From contig CANPZE010000027.1 of assembly GCA_947589315.1 (NCBI GenBank), forward strand, positions 1-32,313: a stretch of 32,313 bases of DNA. The letters run 5' to 3'. Source of the stretch: an uncultured Lachnospiraceae bacterium. GTDB lineage: Bacteria; Bacillota; Clostridia; Lachnospirales; Lachnospiraceae. Shown piece after piece: positions 1-7,308 of the stretch. Under the pieces are notes generated by a model that did not search any database, had not been told where the DNA came from, and saw nothing but the letters and a program-made list of their open reading frames with translations. The position numbers and the translations under genes are program-made. The first letter of the stretch is position 1. Each line of letters starts with the position of its first letter.

Positions 1-179
1 TTTTGCCAATCCTGTTTTTACTCCCTTTTCCATTCTGGCTTTTGCAGATGCCAGCTGGATGATCAATGTCATTGTCAGCTTGTCAGACAGCGAAATTAAT
101 TTTGGCCTTTCTCTCTGCTTCCTTTGGCAGGATCATTGTCTTCAGATTACTCCTTTCTTTTCCACATATCTTCCTGTCC
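1..179 (-). other. left edge: no firm gene; possible broken minus-strand reading frame
   Basis: No convincing gene is visible. On the minus strand an ATG at 136 has an AAAGGAG-like site about 13 bases upstream and opens a 17-codon frame (begins MILPKEAERK) that stops at 83-85. A second minus frame, shifted by one base, is open from 132 to the window edge and reads SDKLTMTLIIQLASAKARME from about 85 on. Together they look like one protein start split by a frameshift, but both pieces are very short. The plus-strand frame that is open here (to a stop at 239-241) has an odd, poorly charged composition, and the tyrA promoter lies inside its 3' part, so I do not call it. Confidence 0.2.
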
Positions 180-208
180 TTGACACTCTGCCTCTGGTAG
201 ACTACAAT
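180..208 (+). promoter_or_regulatory. sigma-A type promoter of tyrA
   Basis: A perfect -35 hexamer TTGACA (180-185) is followed by a 17-base spacer and TACAAT (203-208), five of six matches to the -10 consensus. Transcription would start near 214, giving a leader of about 40 bases before the tyrA start at 256. This is among the strongest promoter matches in the window and probably serves tyrA and pcrA together, since only 33 bases separate those genes. Confidence 0.8.
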
Positions 209-255
209 AATTTTGACCATTTTTCACAGGAATCTACATAGAAATGGAGTCGTTT

Positions 256-1137
256 ATGAGTAACCTCAATACCTCTAAAGAAAGAGTACATTTTGGCTTC
301 ATCGGTTTCGGGCTGATCGGCGGCTCTATTGCCCATGCGATCCGCCTTCAGTATCCCCAGGCCGACATTATGGCATATAATTATTATAAGACAGCGCCCC
401 ATCCCAAATTAGAGCTGGCCCTGGCTCAGGGAACACTTTCCCAGATCGTCAATGACCTTTCAGATTTCAGCTGCTGCGATGTGATTTTCTTATGTGCGCC
501 AGTCCTGACCAACATTGCCTATCTGGAACAGGTCAAACCTTTCCTGAAGCCTGACTGCATCCTGACGGATGTGGGAAGCGTAAAAGGCGACATCCACCAG
601 GCGGTGGAAAAGCTTTCCCTCTCTTCTTATTTTATCGGTGGACATCCCATGGCAGGCTCGGAAAAGACCGGTTATGAGAACTCCGATGCCTCCTATCTCA
701 GGAATTGCTGCTACGTTCTTACCCCTACCTCCTGCGTATCCCAGGATAAGGTAGATTTTCTCCGGCAATTCGTATCGGCTTCCGGAGCAAACTGCGTGAT
801 CATGAGGCCAGAAGAACATGACCGGGTGACGGCAGGGATCAGCCACGCCCCCCATGTGATCTCTGCCAGCCTTGTAAATACAGTGCAAGCCAGGGACGCC
901 AATGGGAATCATTCCCTCCTGGCGGCGGGAGGATTTAAAGATATCACCAGGATTTCCTCCTCCTCGCCTGAAATGTGGCAGAATATCTGCTTAACCAACC
1001 GGGATAGTATCCTCTCCTTTCTGGAGGATTATATAGATACTCTGTCTCAGGCAAAAAAAGCGATCCAGGACAGTGACGAGGCGGCTATACTCGAGTTTTT
1101 CCGGCAGGCCAAAACGTACCGCGATTCCTTTCTCTGA
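256..1137 (+). CDS. tyrA: prephenate dehydrogenase
   Basis: Catalyses NAD-dependent oxidative decarboxylation of prephenate to 4-hydroxyphenylpyruvate, the committed step of tyrosine synthesis, in the cytoplasm. The 293-residue protein has an N-terminal Rossmann dinucleotide site (GFGLIGG, residues 17-23), the family motif HPMAGSEKTG in mid-protein, and SHAPHVISASLVNT at the start of the helical dimerisation domain. It ends without the C-terminal ACT domain found in longer TyrA proteins such as that of Bacillus, so tyrosine feedback by that route is unlikely. I chose the ATG at 256 because GGAG sits six bases upstream; an in-frame ATG at 244 would add four residues but has a poorly placed ribosome site. 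It leads a probable two-gene transcript with pcrA. The pairing is not functionally obvious, and no other aromatic-pathway gene is in the window. Confidence 0.93.
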   Translation: MSNLNTSKERVHFGFIGFGLIGGSIAHAIRLQYPQADIMAYNYYKTAPHPKLELALAQGTLSQIVNDLSDFSCCDVIFLCAPVLTNIAYLEQVKPFLKPDCILTDVGSVKGDIHQAVEKLSLSSYFIGGHPMAGSEKTGYENSDASYLRNCCYVLTPTSCVSQDKVDFLRQFVSASGANCVIMRPEEHDRVTAGISHAPHVISASLVNTVQARDANGNHSLLAAGGFKDITRISSSSPEMWQNICLTNRDSILSFLEDYIDTLSQAKKAIQDSDEAAILEFFRQAKTYRDSFL

Positions 1138-1170
1138 TAACATCACCCATCCACAGAACAGGAGGAAACT

Positions 1171-3513
1171 ATGAATATACTAGAAGGTTTAAACCCCCAG
1201 CAGGAAGAGGCCGTAAAGCACTACAAAGGTCCCCTTCTGATCCTGGCAGGAGCCGGTTCCGGCAAAACCAGAGTGCTGACCCACCGGATTGCTTATCTGA
1301 TCAATTATTATGATGTGAATCCCTGGCATATTCTGGCTCTCACCTTTACCAACAAAGCCGCCGGAGAGATGCGGGAACGGGTGGACCAGATCGTAGGCTA
1401 TGGCGCAGAGAACATTTGGGTAAGCACCTTCCACTCCACCTGCGTCCGCATTCTGCGCAGATCTATCGAAGCGTTGGGATACAATCGGAATTTTACGATC
1501 TACGATGCCGATGACCAGCGTTCCCTGATGCGGGATATCATCAAATATCTCCAGCTGGATCCCAAGAAATTCCGCGAGAGAAATTTTCTGTCTGCTATCT
1601 CCTCTGCCAAGGATGAACTGATCACTCCGGAGGAATATGAACTTCAGGCCCAGGGAGATTATATGAAGGAGACCTATGCCAGAGCTTACCGGGAATATGA
1701 AAAGAGGCTTCGGGATTCTAACGCTTTAGATTTTGACGACCTGATCTGCAAAACCATTCAGCTTTTCCAGGAGAATCCAGATATACTGGACTATTATCAG
1801 CGGCGGTTCCACTATATTCTGGTGGATGAATATCAGGACACGAACACGGCTCAATTCCAGCTGATCCATCTTCTGGCCAATACCCCTTCCGAAGAAGGCG
1901 GCCGGGAACAAAATCTATGCGTAGTGGGGGACGATGACCAGTCTATCTACAAATTCCGGGGAGCCAATATACATAATATTTTAAATTTCGAGCAACAATA
2001 CCCTCATACAAAGGTGATCCGGCTGGAGGAGAACTACCGCTCCACGCAAAACATCCTGGACGCTGCCAATGCTGTGATCCGCAACAACCGGCATCGAAAA
2101 GACAAATCCCTTTGGACAAAAAAAGCTGCGGGGGAATCTATTTATTATACCCAATTTGAAAATGAATACGAAGAAGCCGGCATGATCGCTAATGCGATCA
2201 CCCGGGCAGTGGCCCAGGAGGGAAAGGACTATAAAGATTTTGCTATCCTTTACCGCACGAACGCCCAATCCCGTGTTTTTGAAGAAAAGCTGGTCCAGTG
2301 CAATGTCCCCTACCGCATTGTAGGGGCAGTGAATTTCTATCAGCGCAAGGAGATCAAGGATATCCTTGCCTATCTGCGGACGATCGACAATGGACTGGAT
2401 GATATTTCTGTAAAAAGAATTATTAATGTTCCCAAACGGGGAATCGGCCTGACTACCATCGACCGGATCACCAGCTATGCCACGACTCATGAAGTCAGTT
2501 TTTACGGAGCCCTGGAAAGCTATGAATACATTGACGGCATTGGCCGCAGCGCCAATAAGCTGGGTTCCTTTGTCAGTCTTATTGACTCCTTTCGCCGCCA
2601 TCTGGAAGACCCTTCCTTCCACTTGGAAGAACTGATCCGGAACATTCTCACAGAATCCGGATACCAGGCTATGCTCGAAGAAGAAGGCACAGAAGAAGCG
2701 GCAGGGCGTCTGGAGAACATTGAAGAGCTGATCAGCAAAGCGGCTTCCTACGAAGAAAACTGTGAAGAAGAGATTCCCTCTCTTAGCGGCTTCCTGGAGG
2801 AAGTCGCCCTGATAGCAGATATTGATAATGTAGATGAATCCAATAACCTGGTTCTGCTTATGACGCTCCACAGCGCCAAGGGACTGGAATTCCCCTATGT
2901 GTATATGGTAGGGATGGAAGACGGCATTTTCCCAGGGGCTGCGGCAGTCTATGGGGAAGACCCGGAAAGCTGTGAAGAGGAAATGGAGGAAGAACGGCGC
3001 CTGTGCTACGTGGGGATCACCCGGGCCAGGGAGCAGCTCTCTCTCAGCTGCGCCAGAAGCCGCTTCCGCCACGGAGAACAGCAATTCAACCGTCCGTCCC
3101 GCTTTATCACAGAGATTCCCCGCTATTTGCTGAAAGCGAGCACCACCGGCACATCGGGACATTCCGGCAGCTCTGCCGGCTCTTATGGGACAGGGACCTG
3201 GGATCCTCTGGCAGAACAGTGCGCCAAGCAGCAGAAGCCCCAAAACTTCGGTACCGCTAAAAATATCGGCGGCGGAAAGAACCTGCTGGCCGGTAATCCT
3301 ATGATCTTCAAAGGAATGAGGCCCGCTGGCGGAAAGGCAGCTCCCTTTTCCATTGATTACAAGACGGGAGACCGGGTAAAGCATACCCGGTTTGGCGAAG
3401 GCATCGTGACAGGCCTGAAGGCTGCCTCCGGGGATTATGAGGTGACTGTAGCCTTTGACAACGGTACTACCCGGAAAATGATCGCATCCTTTGCCAAGCT
3501 GAAAAAAATATGA
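1171..3513 (+). CDS. pcrA: ATP-dependent DNA helicase PcrA (UvrD/Rep family, SF1A)
   Basis: A 3'-5' single-strand DNA translocase and helicase that acts in nucleotide excision repair and in removing RecA filaments and transcription-replication conflicts. The 780-residue protein shows the SF1 motifs in order: Walker A GAGSGKT (residues 27-33), Walker B/DEYQDTN (about 219-225), GDDDQSIYKFRGA (motif III), the EENYRST stretch, TLHSAKGLEFPYVYM (motif V) and EEERRLCYVGITRA (motif VI). A Ser/Gly-rich linker near residues 650-720 leads to a C-terminal Tudor-like domain (GDRVKHTRFGEGIV to the end). This tail is typical of Gram-positive PcrA, where it contacts RNA polymerase, and helps separate it from Rep. 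Length is slightly above the usual 730-750 residues. AGGAGG lies seven bases upstream of the ATG. The 3' end contains the promoter of the next gene. Confidence 0.97.
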   Translation: MNILEGLNPQQEEAVKHYKGPLLILAGAGSGKTRVLTHRIAYLINYYDVNPWHILALTFTNKAAGEMRERVDQIVGYGAENIWVSTFHSTCVRILRRSIEALGYNRNFTIYDADDQRSLMRDIIKYLQLDPKKFRERNFLSAISSAKDELITPEEYELQAQGDYMKETYARAYREYEKRLRDSNALDFDDLICKTIQLFQENPDILDYYQRRFHYILVDEYQDTNTAQFQLIHLLANTPSEEGGREQNLCVVGDDDQSIYKFRGANIHNILNFEQQYPHTKVIRLEENYRSTQNILDAANAVIRNNRHRKDKSLWTKKAAGESIYYTQFENEYEEAGMIANAITRAVAQEGKDYKDFAILYRTNAQSRVFEEKLVQCNVPYRIVGAVNFYQRKEIKDILAYLRTIDNGLDDISVKRIINVPKRGIGLTTIDRITSYATTHEVSFYGALESYEYIDGIGRSANKLGSFVSLIDSFRRHLEDPSFHLEELIRNILTESGYQAMLEEEGTEEAAGRLENIEELISKAASYEENCEEEIPSLSGFLEEVALIADIDNVDESNNLVLLMTLHSAKGLEFPYVYMVGMEDGIFPGAAAVYGEDPESCEEEMEEERRLCYVGITRAREQLSLSCARSRFRHGEQQFNRPSRFITEIPRYLLKASTTGTSGHSGSSAGSYGTGTWDPLAEQCAKQQKPQNFGTAKNIGGGKNLLAGNPMIFKGMRPAGGKAAPFSIDYKTGDRVKHTRFGEGIVTGLKAASGDYEVTVAFDNGTTRKMIASFAKLKKI

Positions 3514-3519
3514 TATACT
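3491..3519 (+). promoter_or_regulatory. promoter inside the pcrA 3' end
   Basis: TTGCCA (3491-3496), a 17-base spacer and TATACT (3514-3519) match the housekeeping promoter at five of six positions in each hexamer. The -35 lies in the last codons of pcrA and the -10 directly follows its stop codon. Expected start is near 3526, about 33 bases before the small membrane-protein gene. That gene is therefore probably transcribed independently of pcrA. Confidence 0.65.
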
Positions 3520-3558
3520 GGGGAACAGGAAAATATTTCTTATTAAGGAGGTTTTACT

Positions 3559-3831
3559 ATGTGCAATAAGAGCAGCAGATTTGAAGATTTACTGAACACC
3601 GCCAAACTCAACGAATTTCTTCACAAAAAGGAGCTGGAGGAAAAGAACAAGAACACACTTCTCATTGTCCTGGCAGTGATTGGCGCGATCGCAGCCATAG
3701 CCGGCATTGCATATGGGGTATATCGCTATCTCACGCCGGATTATCTGGATGATTTTGATGATGACTTTGACGATGATTTTGAAGATGACTTTATTGAGTT
3801 TTCTGACAGTAAACCTGTAGCAGAGGATTAA
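3559..3831 (+). CDS. small single-pass membrane protein with acidic Asp/Phe tail
   Basis: A 90-residue protein of unknown function. Residues 1-33 are polar and charged. One hydrophobic segment (about 34-56, TLLIVLAVIGAIAAIAGIAY then GVYRYL) should span the membrane. The tail is strikingly acidic, with a tandem four-residue unit DDFD/DDFE repeated about four times (about residues 63-77). No signal-peptidase site is evident. Positive residues just before the segment and acid after it would fit either topology, so I do not assign one. A strong AAGGAGG lies eight bases before the ATG and a clear promoter precedes it, so it is very probably expressed. It sits between pcrA and argH with no functional link visible. 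The repeated Asp/Phe unit could bind cations or a basic partner; that is inference. Confidence 0.8.
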   Translation: MCNKSSRFEDLLNTAKLNEFLHKKELEEKNKNTLLIVLAVIGAIAAIAGIAYGVYRYLTPDYLDDFDDDFDDDFEDDFIEFSDSKPVAED

Positions 3832-3858
3832 TCCTTCCCCTCTGCCGTTGTGCAAGCC

Positions 3859-3915
3859 AATACCGAAATGGTAGTTCCATTTCGACTGCGAAATGGAACT
3901 TTTCATTTCGGTATT
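3859..3915 (+). terminator. nested inverted repeats: terminator with a competing upstream hairpin
   Basis: The inner stem is perfect over 11 bases: GTTCCATTTCG (3874-3884) pairs with CGAAATGGAAC (3889-3899) around a four-base loop and is followed by TTTTCATTT, an intrinsic-terminator shape for the 3559-3831 gene. Outer arms AATACCGAAATG (3859-3870) and CATTTCGGTATT (3904-3915) also pair perfectly over 12 bases. All four arms carry the same CGAAATG core, so arm 1 can instead pair with arm 2 (3864-3871 with 3877-3884), which would block the terminator stem. No promoter was recognised between this structure and argH. Confidence 0.75.
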
Positions 3916-3961
3916 TTCACCTTAGAGGGATAAAAACTAACAAGAAAGGCAGGAACAAATT

Positions 3962-5335
3962 ATGAAGCTTTGGGGAGGCCGTTTCACCAAGGAAACCAAC
4001 CAACTGGTACACAATTTCAACGCATCTCTTTCCTTTGACCAGAGATTCTATCAGGAGGATATCCAGGGGAGCATTGCGCATGTCACCATGCTGGCTGAAC
4101 AAAATATTCTCACCCAGGAGGACAAAAACGCTATCATTGATGGGCTGAACAGCATCGCCCGGGATATTGAGCAGGGGGTTCTGGTTTTTGATGAGACCAG
4201 CGAAGACATCCACAGCTTTGTAGAAGCCAATCTGATCCAGCGGATCGGCGATGCCGGCAAACGCCTACATACCGGAAGAAGCCGTAACGACCAGGTGGCT
4301 CTGGATATGAAGCTTTATACCCGGAAGGAACTGAGGGAAATAGACGGCTTGCTGAAAGAATTGTTACAAAGCCTGCTGCGGATCATGAAGGAACATACGG
4401 ATACCATCATGCCCGGCTTTACCCACCTCCAAAAAGCCCAGCCCATCACACTCGCCCACCACATGGGCGCTTATTTTGAAATGTTTAAAAGAGACCGTTC
4501 CCGCCTGTCTGACACACTGGAACGGATGAATTATTGTCCGCTGGGGGCCGGCGCCCTGGCCGGCACTACCTATCCCTTAGACAGGGAACGCACAGCCCAG
4601 CTTCTGGGCTTTACGGGTCCCACACTCAACAGTATGGATTCCGTGTCGGACAGGGATTACCTGATCGAGGCCCTGAATGATATGTCGCTGATCATGATGC
4701 ATTTAAGCCGTTTCTGCGAAGAGATCATCACCTGGAATACGAATGAATATCAATTTGTAGAGATTGACGATTCCTACTCTACCGGCAGCAGCATTATGCC
4801 CCAGAAAAAGAATCCGGATATTGCCGAACTGGTACGGGGCAAGACAGGCCGGGTCTATGGCGCACTGTTCTCCCTGCTTACTACCATGAAAAGCCTTCCT
4901 CTTGCCTACAATAAGGACATGCAGGAAGACAAGGAGCTGGTATTTGACGCCATCGACACTGCCAAGGGCTGTATCGCTCTCTTCCATGGCATGCTGGATA
5001 CCATGGTCTTTTGCAAGGCTAAAATGCGCTCGAGTGCAGAAGGCGGTTTTACCAATGCCACAGACGCTGCGGATTATCTGGTGAACCATGGCGTTCCTTT
5101 CCGGGACGCCCACGGCATTATCGGGCAGTTAGTCCTGTACTGCATTGATAAAGGAATCTCCCTGGGTGATATGGCTCTGGAGGAATACCAGGCCATCAGT
5201 CCTGTCTTCCAGGAGGATATTTACGATGCCATCCGCATGGAGACCTGTGTCGATAAGAGAAATACGATTGGGGCGCCGGGGCCGGAAGCTATGAAAAAGG
5301 TCATCGCCCTGTATGAAACCTACCTGGCAGAATGA
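3962..5335 (+). CDS. argH: argininosuccinate lyase
   Basis: Cleaves argininosuccinate to arginine and fumarate, the last step of arginine synthesis; a cytoplasmic homotetramer in this family. The 457-residue protein begins with the characteristic LWGGRF, carries HTGRSRNDQVALDM, the THLQKAQPITLAHH segment with the conserved histidine, and the fumarase/aspartase superfamily signature GSSIMPQKKNP at residues 275-285, which contains the mobile catalytic loop serine. Length matches the usual 455-470. The start has an AGGAAC-type site about eight bases upstream, weaker than elsewhere in the window. No argG lies next to it, so argininosuccinate must be made from another locus. Its stop (5333-5335) directly abuts the stop of the convergent ABC gene (5336-5338), with no terminator visible between them. 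Expression may depend on read-through past the nested hairpin upstream. Confidence 0.96.
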   Translation: MKLWGGRFTKETNQLVHNFNASLSFDQRFYQEDIQGSIAHVTMLAEQNILTQEDKNAIIDGLNSIARDIEQGVLVFDETSEDIHSFVEANLIQRIGDAGKRLHTGRSRNDQVALDMKLYTRKELREIDGLLKELLQSLLRIMKEHTDTIMPGFTHLQKAQPITLAHHMGAYFEMFKRDRSRLSDTLERMNYCPLGAGALAGTTYPLDRERTAQLLGFTGPTLNSMDSVSDRDYLIEALNDMSLIMMHLSRFCEEIITWNTNEYQFVEIDDSYSTGSSIMPQKKNPDIAELVRGKTGRVYGALFSLLTTMKSLPLAYNKDMQEDKELVFDAIDTAKGCIALFHGMLDTMVFCKAKMRSSAEGGFTNATDAADYLVNHGVPFRDAHGIIGQLVLYCIDKGISLGDMALEEYQAISPVFQEDIYDAIRMETCVDKRNTIGAPGPEAMKKVIALYETYLAE

Positions 5336-7285
5336 TCATCCTGCCAGGCTCTGCCCTTGCTTTCCGGTATAAAGCTGGTAATACTTGCCCTGTTGCTCGA
5401 TCAACTGATCGTGGGTTCCCCTTTCAATGATCCGCCCCTGTTCCAGCACCATAATACAGTCACTATTCCGGACCGTAGAAAGACGATGGGCAATGACAAA
5501 AGTAGTCCTTCCTGCCATCAGCCGGTCCATCCCCTCCTGTACCAGCTTCTCGGTACGGGTATCGATCGAACTGGTGGCCTCATCCAGGATCAGCGCAGGC
5601 GGATTGGCAATGGCCGCCCTGGCGATTGCCAACAGCTGTCTCTGCCCCTGGCTTAAATTGGCGCCGTCCCCGGTAAGCATGGTATCATACCCTTCGGGAA
5701 GATGGCGGATAAAGCCATCTGCATTAGCCAGCTTTGCTGCTTCTACCACTTCTTCATCTGTGGCGTCCAGCTTTCCATATCGGATATTTTCCCGGACGGT
5801 TCCTGTAAAGAGGTGGGTATCCTGCAGGACGATCCCCAGGGAACGCCTCAGATCCCCTTTTTTGATCTTATTAATATTAATTCCGTCAAACCGGATCTTA
5901 CCATCCTGTATGTCATAAAAACGATTGATGAGATTGGTGATCGTAGTCTTGCCCGCTCCGGTGGCTCCTACAAAGGCAATCTTCTGCCCCGGCTTGGCAT
6001 AGATTTCTATGTCATGAAGAATGATCTTGTCATCATTGTAACCAAAGTCCACATGGTCAAAGACCACATCCCCTTCCAATCTCTGATAAGTAATGGTATC
6101 ACTTTCTCTGTGATAATGTTTCCAGGCCCACAGTCCCGTATGCTCTTCCACCTCTGTCAGGCTTCCATCCGCTTCCTTGCGGACCCGTACCTGCTCCACA
6201 TAACCGGCATCCGGTTCCGGCTCCTCATCCAGCAACCGGAAAATCCGCTCTGCTCCTGCCAGAGCCATCACGATACTATTCAACTGCATACTTACCTGGT
6301 TGATGGGCTGTCCAAAGGATTTATTAAAGGTCAGAAAGCTGACCAGACCTCCCAGCGTCAACCCTCCTATCCCATTTAATGCGAACACACCGCCAGCCAT
6401 GGCACAGACCACATAGCTGATATTCCCGATCTGGGCATTCACCGGCATCAATATATTCGCAAAGGTATTGGCATTATCCGCACTCTCAAAGAGCTGATCA
6501 TTCAACTGGTCAAAGGCCTGCATGCTTTCCTGCTCATGGCAGAATACTTTCACGACCTTCTGTCCATTCATCATCTCTTCAATATGCCCATTGAGCTTAC
6601 CAAGAGCCTGCTGCTGCGCCATGAAATAAGAGCCGCTCAATCCTGCCAGCTTCTTAGACACAGCCAGCGTAACTCCCACCATCAGCAGCGTGATCACTGT
6701 CAACGGAATGTTCAGTACGATCATACAATACAACACACTGACAATGGTAATGATGCTGGAGATCAGCTGAGGGATGCTCTGGCTGATCATCTGGCGCAGG
6801 GTATCAATATCATTTGTATACACAGACATAATGTCCCCGTGGGCATGGGTATCAAAATACTTAATGGGCAGGGACTCCATATGGACAAACATATCATCCC
6901 GCAGATTGCGCAGCATCCCCTGCGTCACATTTACCATGATCCTGCTATACGCATACGTGGACAGAATCCCCAATCCGTACAGAGCTCCTACTTGCAGGAT
7001 CCGATTCCAGAGCGCTGTAAAATCGGGATGGGCCGACTGGGCCAACGGATTAATATAGTCGTCAATCAATACTTTGATAAACATGGTTCCCTGCACATTG
7101 GCAAGTACGCTGACCACAATACAAACGATCACAATGACCATATGCGCCAGGTATCTTTTTGCCATATATCCCATCAGGCGTTTTATCAGAATCCCCGGAT
7201 TTTCCAGCTTGATACCCGGTCTCCTCATTCCTCTGGCGCCAGGTCCCTTAGGCGATATAACCTTATTATTGTTCTCATTTCCCAT
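5336..7285 (-). CDS. ABC exporter subunit with consensus ATPase site (heterodimeric multidrug type)
   Basis: A half-transporter: an N-terminal domain of about six membrane helices (residues about 40-330) fused to a nucleotide-binding domain. The ATPase domain has Walker A GATGAGKTT (near residue 440), signature LSQGQRQ (near 541), Walker B with catalytic glutamate LILDEATSS (near 565) and the H-loop IAHRLSTV. Between the two halves lies an insert of roughly 45 residues rich in Glu and Arg (around EVEEHTGLWAWKHYHRES). I start at the ATG at 7285, giving 649 residues, because AAAGGAGG lies eight bases upstream; the in-frame ATG at 7312 overlaps the preceding stop as ATGA and lacks a good site. 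It is the partner of the 7309-9051 gene. Substrate is unknown; drug or lipid export is what related BmrCD/LmrCD-type pairs do. Confidence 0.93.
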   Translation of the reverse strand: MGNENNNKVISPKGPGARGMRRPGIKLENPGILIKRLMGYMAKRYLAHMVIVIVCIVVSVLANVQGTMFIKVLIDDYINPLAQSAHPDFTALWNRILQVGALYGLGILSTYAYSRIMVNVTQGMLRNLRDDMFVHMESLPIKYFDTHAHGDIMSVYTNDIDTLRQMISQSIPQLISSIITIVSVLYCMIVLNIPLTVITLLMVGVTLAVSKKLAGLSGSYFMAQQQALGKLNGHIEEMMNGQKVVKVFCHEQESMQAFDQLNDQLFESADNANTFANILMPVNAQIGNISYVVCAMAGGVFALNGIGGLTLGGLVSFLTFNKSFGQPINQVSMQLNSIVMALAGAERIFRLLDEEPEPDAGYVEQVRVRKEADGSLTEVEEHTGLWAWKHYHRESDTITYQRLEGDVVFDHVDFGYNDDKIILHDIEIYAKPGQKIAFVGATGAGKTTITNLINRFYDIQDGKIRFDGININKIKKGDLRRSLGIVLQDTHLFTGTVRENIRYGKLDATDEEVVEAAKLANADGFIRHLPEGYDTMLTGDGANLSQGQRQLLAIARAAIANPPALILDEATSSIDTRTEKLVQEGMDRLMAGRTTFVIAHRLSTVRNSDCIMVLEQGRIIERGTHDQLIEQQGKYYQLYTGKQGQSLAG

Positions 7286-7308
7286 TGAAAATCCTCCTTT
7301 CCTGTGGG

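Noticed and set aside
59..241. Plus-strand 60-codon frame before tyrA
   Set aside because: Its 3' part contains the tyrA promoter, it lacks a ribosome site and its composition is unlike a protein.
1981..3384. Minus-strand open frame of 467 codons
   Set aside because: It lies wholly antisense to pcrA, whose motifs are intact. The translated sequence has no recognisable domain and no ribosome site was seen.
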